A stretch of 64,000 nt of DNA, taken from contig NZ_JOEE01000007.1 of the NCBI RefSeq assembly GCF_000720925.1, positions 201,346 through 265,345 on the forward strand, in the 5' to 3' direction. Shown here one piece after another: positions 28,855-36,592 of the stretch (its first letter is position 1; each line of letters opens with the position of its first letter). This stretch comes from Phycicoccus jejuensis (lineage in GTDB: Bacteria > Actinomycetota > Actinomycetes > Actinomycetales > Dermatophilaceae). A program made the position numbers and the translations under genes. A model generated the notes under the pieces. It made no database searches, had not been told where the DNA came from, and saw nothing but the letters and a program-made list of their open reading frames with translations.

Positions 28855-29859
28855 TCAGGCGCGGCCGCCGAAGAGGCTCGTGACCGAGCCGTCCTCGAAG
28901 ACCTCCTTGACCGCGGCGCTGATGAGCGGCGCGATCGAGAGCGTCGTCAGCCCCTCGAACTCCTTCTCGGGCGCGATGGGCAGCGTGTTGGTCACGATGA
29001 CCTCGCGGGCCGCGCACGCCTCGAGGCGCTCGACCGCCGGCTCCGAGAGGATCGCGTGCGTCGCGGCGATGACGACGTCCTTGGCGCCGTCGGCCATCAG
29101 CGCGTCGGCGGCCTTGGTGATGGTGCCGCCGGTGTCGATCATGTCGTCGACGAGGACGCAGACCCGGCCGCGCACCTCACCGACGACGCGGTTGGCGACG
29201 GTCTCGTTCGGCCGGTTGATGTCGCGCGTCTTGTGGATGAAGGCCAGCGGCGCGCCGCCGAGCCGCTTGGACCACTGTTCGGCGACCTTGATGCGGCCGG
29301 CGTCCGGCGAGACGACCGCGAGGTCCTCGTCGCCGTACCTGCGCGCCACGTACTCCGAGAGCACGGGGATGGCCATGAGGTGGTCGACGGGGCCGTCGAA
29401 GAAGCCCTGGATCTGGTCGGTGTGGAGGTCGACGCAGATGAGGCGGTCGGCGCCGGCCGTGCGGAACATGTCGGCGACGAGGCGCGCGCTGATCGGCTCA
29501 CGGCCACGGTGCTTCTTGTCCTGGCGGGCGTAGCCGTAGAACGGCATGACGACCGTGATGCGCTTGGCGCTGGCCCGCTTGAGCGCGTCCACCATGAGCA
29601 GGTGCTCCATGATGTTCTCGTTGATCGGGCTCGTGTGGCTCTGGATGACGAAGGCGTCCGAGCCGCGCACCGACTCCTCGAAGCGCACGTAGATCTCGCC
29701 GTTCGCGAAGTCGTACGCGCTCGTCGGCACGAGCTCGGTGCCGAGCTGCGCGGCGACCTCCTGCGCCAGGCCGGGGTTGGCCCGGCCCGAGAAGACCATG
29801 AGCTGCTTCTTCGGCCGCTTGCGGATGTTGGCCGAGGGGGGACGGTTGCTGCTGCTCAC
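28855..29859 (-). CDS. prs: ribose-phosphate pyrophosphokinase
   Basis: Prs makes PRPP from ribose-5-phosphate and ATP, feeding purine, pyrimidine, His, Trp and NAD synthesis. The 334-residue protein has the flexible-loop KHRGREPISARLVADM, the divalent-metal DLHTDQIQGFF, the VVSPDAGRIKVAEQW segment and the PRPP loop VLVDDMIDTGGTI. GTG 29859 overlaps the glmU stop as GTGA. The glmU-prs pair is conserved across actinobacteria. Confidence 0.98.
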   Translation of the reverse strand: MSSSNRPPSANIRKRPKKQLMVFSGRANPGLAQEVAAQLGTELVPTSAYDFANGEIYVRFEESVRGSDAFVIQSHTSPINENIMEHLLMVDALKRASAKRITVVMPFYGYARQDKKHRGREPISARLVADMFRTAGADRLICVDLHTDQIQGFFDGPVDHLMAIPVLSEYVARRYGDEDLAVVSPDAGRIKVAEQWSKRLGGAPLAFIHKTRDINRPNETVANRVVGEVRGRVCVLVDDMIDTGGTITKAADALMADGAKDVVIAATHAILSEPAVERLEACAAREVIVTNTLPIAPEKEFEGLTTLSIAPLISAAVKEVFEDGSVTSLFGGRA

Positions 29860-31331
29860 GAGGTGGGGCCCTCCGGGGTGGGGTCGGTGTCCGTGCTCTG
29901 CTCGGCGGCGCGGGCGCGCGCGGCGGCCTGCGCGGTGCGGGTGCCGGCGCGGGCGCGCTCGACCCATCCGTCGACGTTGCGCTGGCGCCCCCGGGCCACG
30001 GCGATCTGCCCCGGCGCGACGTCCCCGGTGAGCGCGCTGCCCGCCGCGACGTAGGCCCCGTCGGCGACGTGCACCGGGCTGACGACGACCGACTGCGAGC
30101 CGACGAAGCTGTGCGCCCCGATCGTCGTGTGGTGCTTGGCGACGCCGTCGTAGTTGGCGAAGATCGTGCCGGCGCCGATGTTCGCGCCCTCGCCGATCGT
30201 CACGTCGCCGGCGTAGGTGAGGTGGGGGACCTTGGCCCCCTCGCCGATGTCGGCGTTCTTCGTCTCGACGAAGCCGCCGATCTTGCCGTGCGCCCCGAGG
30301 CGCGTCCCGGGCCGCAGGTAGGAGTACGGGCCGACCGTGGCGCCGTCGCCGACGACGGCGAGGTTCGCGACGGCGCGGGTGACCTCGGCCCCCTCCCCCA
30401 CCTCGGTGTCGGTGAGCGTGACCTCCGGGCCGATGACGGAGCCGGCGCCGATGCTCGTCGCGCCGAGCAGCTGCGTGCCCGGCAGGATCGTCGCGTCCCG
30501 GCCGATCGTCACGTCGACGTCGACCCACGTGGTCGCCGGGTCGACGATCGTCACGCCGGCGCGCATGTGCCGCTCGCAGACCCGGCGGTTGAGGACCCGC
30601 CCGAGCTCGGCCAGCTGGACGCGGTCGTTGACGCCCTCGGTCTGCCACGGGTCGTCGACGACGTGCGCGCTGACGACGCGGCCGGCCTCGTGGACGATCT
30701 GCACGACGTCGGTCAGGTACTTCTCGCCCTGCGCGTTGTCGGTGCCGACCTGCGCGAGCGCCTCGCGCAGCAGCGCGGCGTCGAAGGCGTAGATGCCCGA
30801 GTTGATCTCGGTGAGGGCGCGCTCGGCCTCGCTCGCGTCCTTGTGCTCGACGATGCGCGCGATGTGTCCGTCGGCGTCGCGGACGATGCGGCCGTAGCCG
30901 GTGGGGTCCTCGAGGTGGGCCGTGATGACGGACACCGCGCTGCCCGAGGACGTGTGCGCCTCGGTGAGGGCGACGAGCGTCTCGCCGGTGAGCAGCGGCA
31001 CGTCCCCGTAGGTGACGAGCACGGTGCCGTCGAGGTCGGCGGGTAGGACCTCGAGCCCGCACTCGACCGCCCGGCCGGTGCCCTTGACGTCGTCCTGGTC
31101 GGCGATGAGGAGCCCGGCGTCGAAGCCGGAGCAGAACTCGACGACCCGGTCGCGCTCGTGGCGCACGACGACCGACACGTGCTCGGCGGCGGTGGCCCGC
31201 GCCGCCCGGACGGCGTGCCCGAGGAGGGTCGTGCCCCCGATGCGGTGGAGGACCTTGGGGGTCGAGGACTTCATCCGCGTCCCCTCGCCTGCGGCGAGGA
31301 CGATGACGGCGGCCGGTCGAGTCGCGTTCAC
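29856..31331 (-). CDS. glmU: bifunctional GlmU
   Basis: GlmU acetylates glucosamine-1-phosphate and then couples it to UTP, giving UDP-GlcNAc for peptidoglycan. The N-terminal pyrophosphorylase has LAAGEGTRMKSSTPKVLH (residues ~11-28) and the metal-binding YGDVPLL. The C-terminal left-handed beta-helix acetyltransferase is seen in hexapeptide repeats (IGRDATILPGTQLLG; VGPYSYLRPGTRLG), with the catalytic-His region AKHHTTIGAHSFVG. The GTG at 31331 (VNATRPAAVIVLAAGEG) is chosen over GTG 31361 because it matches the usual short lead. About 491 residues. The C-terminal tail is Ala/Arg-rich. Confidence 0.97.
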   Translation of the reverse strand: MNATRPAAVIVLAAGEGTRMKSSTPKVLHRIGGTTLLGHAVRAARATAAEHVSVVVRHERDRVVEFCSGFDAGLLIADQDDVKGTGRAVECGLEVLPADLDGTVLVTYGDVPLLTGETLVALTEAHTSSGSAVSVITAHLEDPTGYGRIVRDADGHIARIVEHKDASEAERALTEINSGIYAFDAALLREALAQVGTDNAQGEKYLTDVVQIVHEAGRVVSAHVVDDPWQTEGVNDRVQLAELGRVLNRRVCERHMRAGVTIVDPATTWVDVDVTIGRDATILPGTQLLGATSIGAGSVIGPEVTLTDTEVGEGAEVTRAVANLAVVGDGATVGPYSYLRPGTRLGAHGKIGGFVETKNADIGEGAKVPHLTYAGDVTIGEGANIGAGTIFANYDGVAKHHTTIGAHSFVGSQSVVVSPVHVADGAYVAAGSALTGDVAPGQIAVARGRQRNVDGWVERARAGTRTAQAAARARAAEQSTDTDPTPEGPTS

Positions 31332-31383
31332 GCGCTGTGCTCCAGGTGAGGTCGGTGCCACGGGCCGGGCGCCATGCTACCGC

Positions 31384-31405
31384 CGGGCGGGAGGGACCCC
31401 GCCCG
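31384..31405 (-). terminator. short GC hairpin after the stress-protein gene
   Basis: CGGGCGGG and CCCGCCCG pair perfectly around AGGGAC, between the universal stress protein stop and the glmU start. It likely insulates glmU from read-through. Confidence 0.55.
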
Positions 31406-31431
31406 CCAGGGTGACCCGGCCCGCCGGTCCC

Positions 31432-31974
31432 TCAGCCCCGGCCCCGGTCGGCCCGCGTGGTGCCGAGACCCGGCCGGCCGGCGCTCCCGGCCGCCCGGAC
31501 CGCGGCCCAGCCGGCGCGCTCCAGGCCGGTCTGCGGCTCCCCCGAGATGCGCGGGGGCATGACGACCACCGGGCAGGGCGCGGCGTAGACGAGCCGGTGG
31601 GCGAACAGCGGCGCGGACGCGAGCGAGCGGGGCGCGTCGACGACGAGCAGGTCCGCGTCCTCGGCCGCGTCGAGGAGGGCCCTGCGCCGGTCGCCGCGCA
31701 CGACGCGGACGTCGACGTCGTGGCCCTCGCCGAGCACGGAGCCGACGTCGGCGGCGAGGCGCGCCATCGCGTCGTGCTCGGTGTCGGTGACGCTCGCCAC
31801 GCGGGAGGCGGTGGTCCCGGAGGGGGTGGCCTGCGGGTTGGGGGTGCGCCAGGCCCGCACGGCGACGACCCTCCCGCCGTGCGCGCGGGCCTGCTCGTGG
31901 GCCCAGCGCAGGGCGGTCGGCGAGCTCGACCGCGGGCTGACCCCGACGACGACGGTGTACACGTGCTCGGTCAT
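31432..31974 (-). CDS. universal stress protein family, single domain
   Basis: This 180-residue UspA-fold protein has the first strand VYTVVVGVSPRSSSPTALRW and the last-strand motif CPVVVMPPR. The loop that binds ATP in many members (Gly-x2-Gly-x9-Gly-Ser/Thr) reads VDAPRSLASAPLFAHRLVY here and lacks all its glycines, so nucleotide binding is doubtful. A basic C-terminal tail of ~35 residues follows. It lies 14 bp downstream of the MFS transporter gene and is probably its operon partner; USP domains often regulate transporters. Confidence 0.83.
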   Translation of the reverse strand: MTEHVYTVVVGVSPRSSSPTALRWAHEQARAHGGRVVAVRAWRTPNPQATPSGTTASRVASVTDTEHDAMARLAADVGSVLGEGHDVDVRVVRGDRRRALLDAAEDADLLVVDAPRSLASAPLFAHRLVYAAPCPVVVMPPRISGEPQTGLERAGWAAVRAAGSAGRPGLGTTRADRGRG

Positions 31975-31988
31975 CCCAGGCCCTCCGA

Positions 31989-33467
31989 TCACACCGGCAG
32001 CTTGACGGTCTCGTTGCCCTGCTCGTCGTAGCTCGTGAGCGGCGGCGCGATCTCCTCGAGGCTCTTGTTCTCGGCGTCCACGCCCCACACGTGGGCCACG
32101 AGCGCGCCGACGAGCATGATCCCCGTCGCGATCATGTAGCCCCAGAACATCGGCGTGCGGTCCTTCCCGTCGCCGATGAGCCAGCCGTAGAAGACCGGCC
32201 CGATCGAGCCGAAGACCTGCGCGATGGCGAAGAAGTACGAGATCGCCTGGCCGCGGACCTCGAGCGGGAAGATCTCGGACACCGTGAGGTACCCCGCCGA
32301 CGCACCGGCCGAGGCGAAGAAGAAGGCCACGCACCAGAACGCGGTGTGCACGCCGGCCCCGATGGCGTCCTGCTGGAACAGCCAGGCCGAGATCGCCAGC
32401 ACGACACCCGCGAAGGCGTAGCAGCCGGTGATCATCCGCCGGCGCCCGATCGTGTCGAACAGGGGCCCGAGGAGCAGCGGCCCGAGGAGGTTGCCGATCG
32501 CGAAGGGGAAGAAGTAGAGCGCCGCCTGCGACGGGGTCTTGTCGTAGAAGTTCTGCAGGACGAGCGCGTAGGTGAAGAAGATCGCGTTGTAGAGGAAGCT
32601 CTGCGTGATCATCAGCGTCGCGCCGAGCGCCGTGCGCGTCGGGTACATGTGGAAGAAGACGTAGCGCAGCTGCTTGAACGTCAGCCCCTCGCGCGCCTTG
32701 ATCCACATCGCGTCGTCGTCCGAGTGGTGCGGCAGCTCCTTGCCCGCCGCGCGCACCTCGTCCTCGAGGTCGCCGACGACCTTCTCGGCCTGCTCCGTCC
32801 GGCCGTGCGTCACCATCCACCGCGGGCTCTCGGGGATGTGGCGGCGCAGGTAGATGATGCCGAGGCCGAGCACCGGGCCGATGAAGAACGCGATGCGCCA
32901 GCCGACGTCCTGGCCGAAGCGGTCGGTGTCGAGGAGGATCGTCGAGGCGAACGCGCCGATCGCCGCGCCGGCCCAGTAGGTGCCGTTGATCGCGAGGTCG
33001 ACCCGGCCGCGGAAGCGCCCCGGGATCAGCTCGTCGACGGCGGAGTTGACCGCCGAGTACTCGCCGCCGATGCCCATCCCGGAGATGAAGCGGAAGACGA
33101 GGAAGAGCGTCATGTTCGGCGCGAGACCGGCGGCCGCCGCGGCGACGAGGTAGAGCGCCAGGGTCAGCGTGAACAGCCGCTTGCGCCCCCAGGAGTCGGT
33201 GAGGCGGCCGAACAGCACGGCCCCGACCACCTGCCCCACGAGGTAGACCGTGCCGGCCAGGCCGACGTCGGCCGCCGACATGTCGAGCGTCTTCTCGAAA
33301 CCGCCCGCGGCGACGATCTGCGCCTCGAGCCCGTCGAGGATCCACGCCGTCCCGAGGCCGAAGATCACGAGCCAGTGGAACTTCACCCACGGCATGTCGT
33401 GCATCCGGGCCGGGATGAGGCTCTTGACCGGCTTCTCCTGCGTCTGCGTCGACTCCGTCGTCGTCAC
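31989..33467 (-). CDS. MFS transporter, sugar/metabolite:H+ symporter type
   Basis: This 492-residue secondary transporter has 12 predicted helices. The loop 2-3 signature is FGRLTDSWGRKRLF, the loop 8-9 counterpart is FDTIGRRRM, and PESPRWMVTHGR in the central loop is typical of the sugar-porter and metabolite-symporter groups. The acidic Asp in helix 1 (WILDGLEAQIV) resembles aromatic-acid and metabolite symporters. A universal stress protein gene follows by 14 bp. A perfect palindrome 174 bp upstream of the start is a candidate operator. The substrate cannot be named. Confidence 0.9.
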   Translation of the reverse strand: MTTTESTQTQEKPVKSLIPARMHDMPWVKFHWLVIFGLGTAWILDGLEAQIVAAGGFEKTLDMSAADVGLAGTVYLVGQVVGAVLFGRLTDSWGRKRLFTLTLALYLVAAAAAGLAPNMTLFLVFRFISGMGIGGEYSAVNSAVDELIPGRFRGRVDLAINGTYWAGAAIGAFASTILLDTDRFGQDVGWRIAFFIGPVLGLGIIYLRRHIPESPRWMVTHGRTEQAEKVVGDLEDEVRAAGKELPHHSDDDAMWIKAREGLTFKQLRYVFFHMYPTRTALGATLMITQSFLYNAIFFTYALVLQNFYDKTPSQAALYFFPFAIGNLLGPLLLGPLFDTIGRRRMITGCYAFAGVVLAISAWLFQQDAIGAGVHTAFWCVAFFFASAGASAGYLTVSEIFPLEVRGQAISYFFAIAQVFGSIGPVFYGWLIGDGKDRTPMFWGYMIATGIMLVGALVAHVWGVDAENKSLEEIAPPLTSYDEQGNETVKLPV

Positions 33468-33640
33468 GTCACGTCCCTCCTGGTGCGTCCGGGCAGTGCT
33501 ACTGACCCGGACGACGTCGTCCTCCCCACGGGAAGCCGGACGGCGAGGGAGCCGGGCATCCCTGCAACGTAGACCCGGCGGGGCCCGCCGGTGGGGCTGC
33601 GGTGCGCACGGGATCTGGCTGCGCCTCAGGCGCTTTGCGG

Positions 33641-33662
33641 ACCCATGACGAATGTCATGGGT
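33641..33662. promoter_or_regulatory. perfect palindrome upstream of the MFS gene
   Basis: ACCCATGAC and GTCATGGGT pair perfectly around GAAT. The core (ATGAC-GAAT-GTCAT) looks like a dimer operator, and there is no T tract that would suggest a terminator. It lies 174-195 bp upstream of the MFS start. Confidence 0.55.
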
Positions 33663-33680
33663 GACCGGGCGCGGACATGA

Positions 33681-33732
33681 CCGCGCCCCGACGAGCGGCG
33701 GTGCAGGGGGTGCCGTCTGGGTCGGGGCGCGG
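33681..33732 (-). terminator. inverted repeat after the small membrane protein
   Basis: Perfect 12-base arms (33681-33692, 33721-33732) are separated by 28 bases, directly downstream of the 82-residue protein gene. The long loop makes this a weak terminator call. Confidence 0.4.
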
Positions 33733-33750
33733 CGTCGCGGGGTCGAGCTG

Positions 33751-33999
33751 TCAGCGGCGGCGGGTCACCCGGACCGGCTCGCCGTCGGAGGGCGCGCCGT
33801 CGCGCCCACCACGGAGCTTGTGGCGCACGTCGAGGGCGATGCCCACGTAGAACACGCCGAGGAGCGCGAAGCGCAGGGGAAGGGGGAGGTACGGGCCCGC
33901 CATGCCGAGGGAGACGATCATCGCGACGAGGGCGGCCGCGAGGTACACGAGGGACCAGAAGGTCCAGCGCAGGGCCGAGGTGATCGTGTCCATCGTCAT
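33751..33999 (-). CDS. small two-helix membrane protein
   Basis: This 82-residue protein has two hydrophobic helices (WTFWSLVYLAAALVAMIVSL, about residues 13-32, and LRFALLGVFYVGIALDV, ~42-58) and a basic C-terminal tail ending VRVTRRR. GGAGGAG precedes the ATG by 6 bases, so it is a real gene. I do not recognise a family. It stands alone between the MFS transporter and tRNA-Gln. Confidence 0.75.
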   Translation of the reverse strand: MTMDTITSALRWTFWSLVYLAAALVAMIVSLGMAGPYLPLPLRFALLGVFYVGIALDVRHKLRGGRDGAPSDGEPVRVTRRR

Positions 34000-34151
34000 G
34001 CCCTGCTCCTCCGGCTCGGTGCGGTTAGCACGATCTTGCCCGGTTGGCGAGGGTTTCGGGAAGATCCGAGCCGAATGTTGGACGATTTCTGGCCGGACGG
34101 CCGACCCCGTCCCGGGCGCCGTTCCTGCTCGCCCCCGATGCTCCCTCCCGG

Positions 34152-34195
34152 ACGTGTGTGAAGAACGTCGGTACGCCGACGTTCTTCACACACGT
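34152..34195. repeat. perfect 20-bp-stem hairpin
   Basis: Arms 34152-34171 and 34176-34195 pair without any mismatch around the loop TACG. The 309-bp gap 34000-34308 has no gene; this hairpin is its only clear feature. No T run follows. It lies downstream of tRNA-Gln on the minus strand, so it may end tRNA transcription, but the stem is far longer than needed. Confidence 0.75.
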
Positions 34196-34308
34196 TCGCG
34201 GTGGGCTCCCCGGGTAGGCGCCGCGTCTCCGCCCGGGTTCCTTCGTCACCCGTGCGGTGCCGCTCCCCGGATTCCTCCCCGGGGAGCCGGCTCGCTCCGC
34301 ATCGCCTG

Positions 34309-34387
34309 CTCCCCGGGTAGGAATCGAACCTACGTCGCTTGTCCTGATTCAAAGTCAGGCGGGCCCTACCAGCAGACCAACCGGGGA
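34309..34387 (-). tRNA. tRNA-Gln (anticodon TTG)
   Basis: Read on the minus strand, the acceptor arms TCCCCGG and CCGGGGA pair over 7 bp, with discriminator G. The D arm pairs GGTC with GGCC. The anticodon arm is CCTGA-CTTTGAA-TCAGG, giving anticodon TTG. The T arm is GTAGG-TTCGATT-CCTAC. CCA is not encoded (CAG follows). At 79 nt it is 5-7 longer than a normal tRNA-Gln: there are two bases before the anticodon stem and a nine-base variable region. Actinobacteria including M. tuberculosis carry a tRNA-Gln beside glmU and the TetR gene, as here. Confidence 0.88.
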
Positions 34388-34503
34388 CCGCCGCCCGCAG
34401 GACGGCTGGGCCCGAGGGTAGTCGCTCGGCGGCCTCCCCCCGCACGCGCTCGGGCGCACCCACGGCCGGGGCGCGGCACGGCAGGGGCGGGCGAGGCGGC
34501 ACA

Positions 34504-35172
34504 ATGGCGCGGGTGAGCGACGACACGGGGGCCAAGAAGTCTCGGACCGCACGCGCGCGGATGACCGGCCGCGAGCGGCGGGAGCAGCTCATCGGCGTCG
34601 GCCGCAAGCACTTCGCGGACCGTGGCTTCGAGGGGGCGACCATCGAGGAGATCGCCGCCTCCGCCGGGGTGTCCAAGCCCGTCGTCTACGAGCACTTCGG
34701 CGGCAAGGAGGGCCTCTACGCGGTCGTCGTCGACCGCGAGATCGAGTCGCTGCTCGCCGGCGTCGCCGCCGCCCTCGACTCCGGCGGCACCTCCCGCCAG
34801 CTCATCGAGCGGGCCGCGCTCGCCCTGCTCGCGTACGTCGAGAACAACTCCGACGGCTTCCGGATCCTCGTGCGCGACAGCCCGACCGGCCAGGCCACCG
34901 GCTCCTTCGCGAGCCTGATGAGCGACATCTCGAGCCAGGTCGACCACATCCTCGCGGCGCAGTTCAAGAAGCACAAGCTCGACCCCAAGGCCGCCCCGAT
35001 GTACGCGCAGATGCTCGTCGGGATGGTCGCGCTGACCGGTCAGTGGTGGCTCGACAACCGCAAGTTCAAGAAGCAGGAGGTGGCGGCGCACGTCGTCAAC
35101 CTCGCGTGGAACGGGCTGACCGGCCTCGAGCCGAAGCCGTCCCTCACACCCGAGACGCTGGCCCTGGACTGA
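34504..35172 (+). CDS. TetR-family regulator (Rv1019-like)
   Basis: This 222-residue TetR/AcrR protein has the N-terminal helix-turn-helix at residues ~20-65 (MTGRERREQLIGVGRKHFAD; EEIAASAGVSKPVVYEHFGG). The C-terminal ligand domain is helical and ends QWWLDNRKFKKQEVAAHVVN. The HTH and position next to tRNA-Gln/glmU match M. tuberculosis Rv1019, a conserved autoregulator. The start at 34504 is the first ATG; GTG 34513 is an alternative. The ligand is unknown. Confidence 0.9.
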   Translation: MARVSDDTGAKKSRTARARMTGRERREQLIGVGRKHFADRGFEGATIEEIAASAGVSKPVVYEHFGGKEGLYAVVVDREIESLLAGVAAALDSGGTSRQLIERAALALLAYVENNSDGFRILVRDSPTGQATGSFASLMSDISSQVDHILAAQFKKHKLDPKAAPMYAQMLVGMVALTGQWWLDNRKFKKQEVAAHVVNLAWNGLTGLEPKPSLTPETLALD

Positions 35173-35187
35173 CCCCGGGGGCGCGCC

Positions 35188-35994
35188 TCAGTCGTCGCGG
35201 TGCGCGACGGCGAACACGCGGCGGAACGGGAAGACGACACCGGCCGAGCTGCGGGGGTAGGCCTCGCGCAGGGCCGCCGCGTACGGCTCGAGGAACGCCG
35301 CCCGCTCGTCCTCGTCCTCGAGCAGGTCGAGGACGGGGCGCAGCCCGGTCGCGGTGACCCACGTGAGCACCGGGTTCTCGTCCTCGGCGTCCGGGTCGAG
35401 CAGGTGGACGTAGGTGGTCTCCCACGCGTCGACCTCGCAGCCCAGCCGCGAGAGCATCCGCAGGTAGGTGGCCGGCTCCCCCACCGCCGGCACGTCGAGG
35501 GCGGCCGTCAGCTCGCCGGCCCGCGGGTGACCCTCGGCGACATCGCGCATCAGCCGGTGGCTCGGCGCGTCGAAGTTGCCCGGGACCTGGAGCGCGAACC
35601 ATCCGCCGGGCGCGAGGGCCTCGACCCAGGGGACGACGAGGTCGAGGTGCCTGGGCACCCACTGCAGCGTCGAGCTCGTGACGACGACGTCGGGTGCCTG
35701 GCCGAGGGAGGCGGGGTCCCAGTCGCGCAGGTCGCACTGCACCCACTCGACGCGGCCGGCGGTGTCGAGGTCGCGGGCCGCCTCGAGCATCGACTCGGCG
35801 GCGTCGACCCCGACGACGCGCGCGTCGGGCCACAGCGCGGCGAGCGCGAGGGTCGCCGGCCCGTGGCCGCACCCGAGGTCGACGACGAGCGCGGGGTCCT
35901 GCGCCCCGACCTGGGCGACGAGGTCCGAGAGCGGCCGCGAGCGCTCGCGGGCGAAGCGCCCGTAGGCGGACGGGTCCCAGCTCGACGTGCTCAT
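35188..35994 (-). CDS. tam: trans-aconitate 2-methyltransferase
   Basis: Tam methylates trans-aconitate, a by-product that inhibits aconitase. The 268-residue SAM-dependent enzyme starts MSTSSWDPSAYGRFARERSR, the typical Tam lead (Trp-Asp-Pro-x-x-Tyr). The SAM loop is VVDLGCGHGPATLAL. TSSTLQWVPRH and QVPGNFDAPSHRLM are also Tam signatures. The ATG at 35994 has GGAGG 6 bases before it. It is divergent from the MarR gene, so it may be controlled by that regulator. Confidence 0.9.
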   Translation of the reverse strand: MSTSSWDPSAYGRFARERSRPLSDLVAQVGAQDPALVVDLGCGHGPATLALAALWPDARVVGVDAAESMLEAARDLDTAGRVEWVQCDLRDWDPASLGQAPDVVVTSSTLQWVPRHLDLVVPWVEALAPGGWFALQVPGNFDAPSHRLMRDVAEGHPRAGELTAALDVPAVGEPATYLRMLSRLGCEVDAWETTYVHLLDPDAEDENPVLTWVTATGLRPVLDLLEDEDERAAFLEPYAAALREAYPRSSAGVVFPFRRVFAVAHRDD

Positions 35995-36041
35995 CGCGGC
36001 CTCCTCGACACGGGCGACGGCCCGGCACGCCGGTTTCTCGA

Positions 36042-36058
36042 CGTCAAGAAGTTTGACG
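36042..36058. promoter_or_regulatory. MarR-type operator
   Basis: CGTCAA (36042-36047) and TTGACG (36053-36058) form an inverted repeat around 5 bases, 17 bp before the MarR start and 47 bp before the divergent tam start. Short TTGA/TCAA palindromes are the normal MarR site. Confidence 0.6.
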
Positions 36059-36075
36059 AGGAGTAGCATCGCGCC

Positions 36076-36573
36076 ATGGCCGCTGACGACGTCGACCGTA
36101 TCGTCTCCGCCTGGCGGCGCGAGCGACCCGACCTCGACGTCACGCCGCTCGAGGTGCTCTCCCGCGTCTCGCGGCTCGCCCGGCGCCTCGACCTCGCCCG
36201 GGGCCGCGCCTTCGCCGGCACGGGCCTCGAGGGCTGGGAGTTCGACGTGCTGTCGGCGCTGCGCCGCCGCGGCGAGCCCTACGAGCTGAGCCCGGGGCAG
36301 CTGGTCGCCGAGACGCTCGTGACGAGCGGGACGATGACCAACCGGGTCGACCGGCTCCTGGCGCGCGGCTACGTCGAGCGGCGCCCCGACCCGGGCGACC
36401 GCCGCGGGGTCATCGTCCGCCTCACCCCCGAGGGCACGGCCGTCGTCGACGCCGCGCTCGACCGGCTGCTCGCGAGCGAGCGCGAGCTGCTCGCCGAGCT
36501 CGGCCCCGACGAGCGCGACGGGCTCGCCGCCCTCCTGCGCCGCCTGCTGCGCCCCTTCGAGACCGCGCGCTGA
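36076..36573 (+). CDS. MarR-family regulator
   Basis: This 165-residue winged-helix protein has the recognition part LVAETLVTSGTMTNRVDRLL (residues ~76-95) and the wing RRPDPGDRRGVIVRLTPEG. The N- and C-terminal helices form the dimer. GAGGAG overlaps the operator just before the ATG. It is divergent from tam, and self-repression plus tam control is the likely role. The ligand is unknown. Confidence 0.9.
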   Translation: MAADDVDRIVSAWRRERPDLDVTPLEVLSRVSRLARRLDLARGRAFAGTGLEGWEFDVLSALRRRGEPYELSPGQLVAETLVTSGTMTNRVDRLLARGYVERRPDPGDRRGVIVRLTPEGTAVVDAALDRLLASERELLAELGPDERDGLAALLRRLLRPFETAR

Positions 36574-36592
36574 CCGGCGGGGGCCGCCACGG

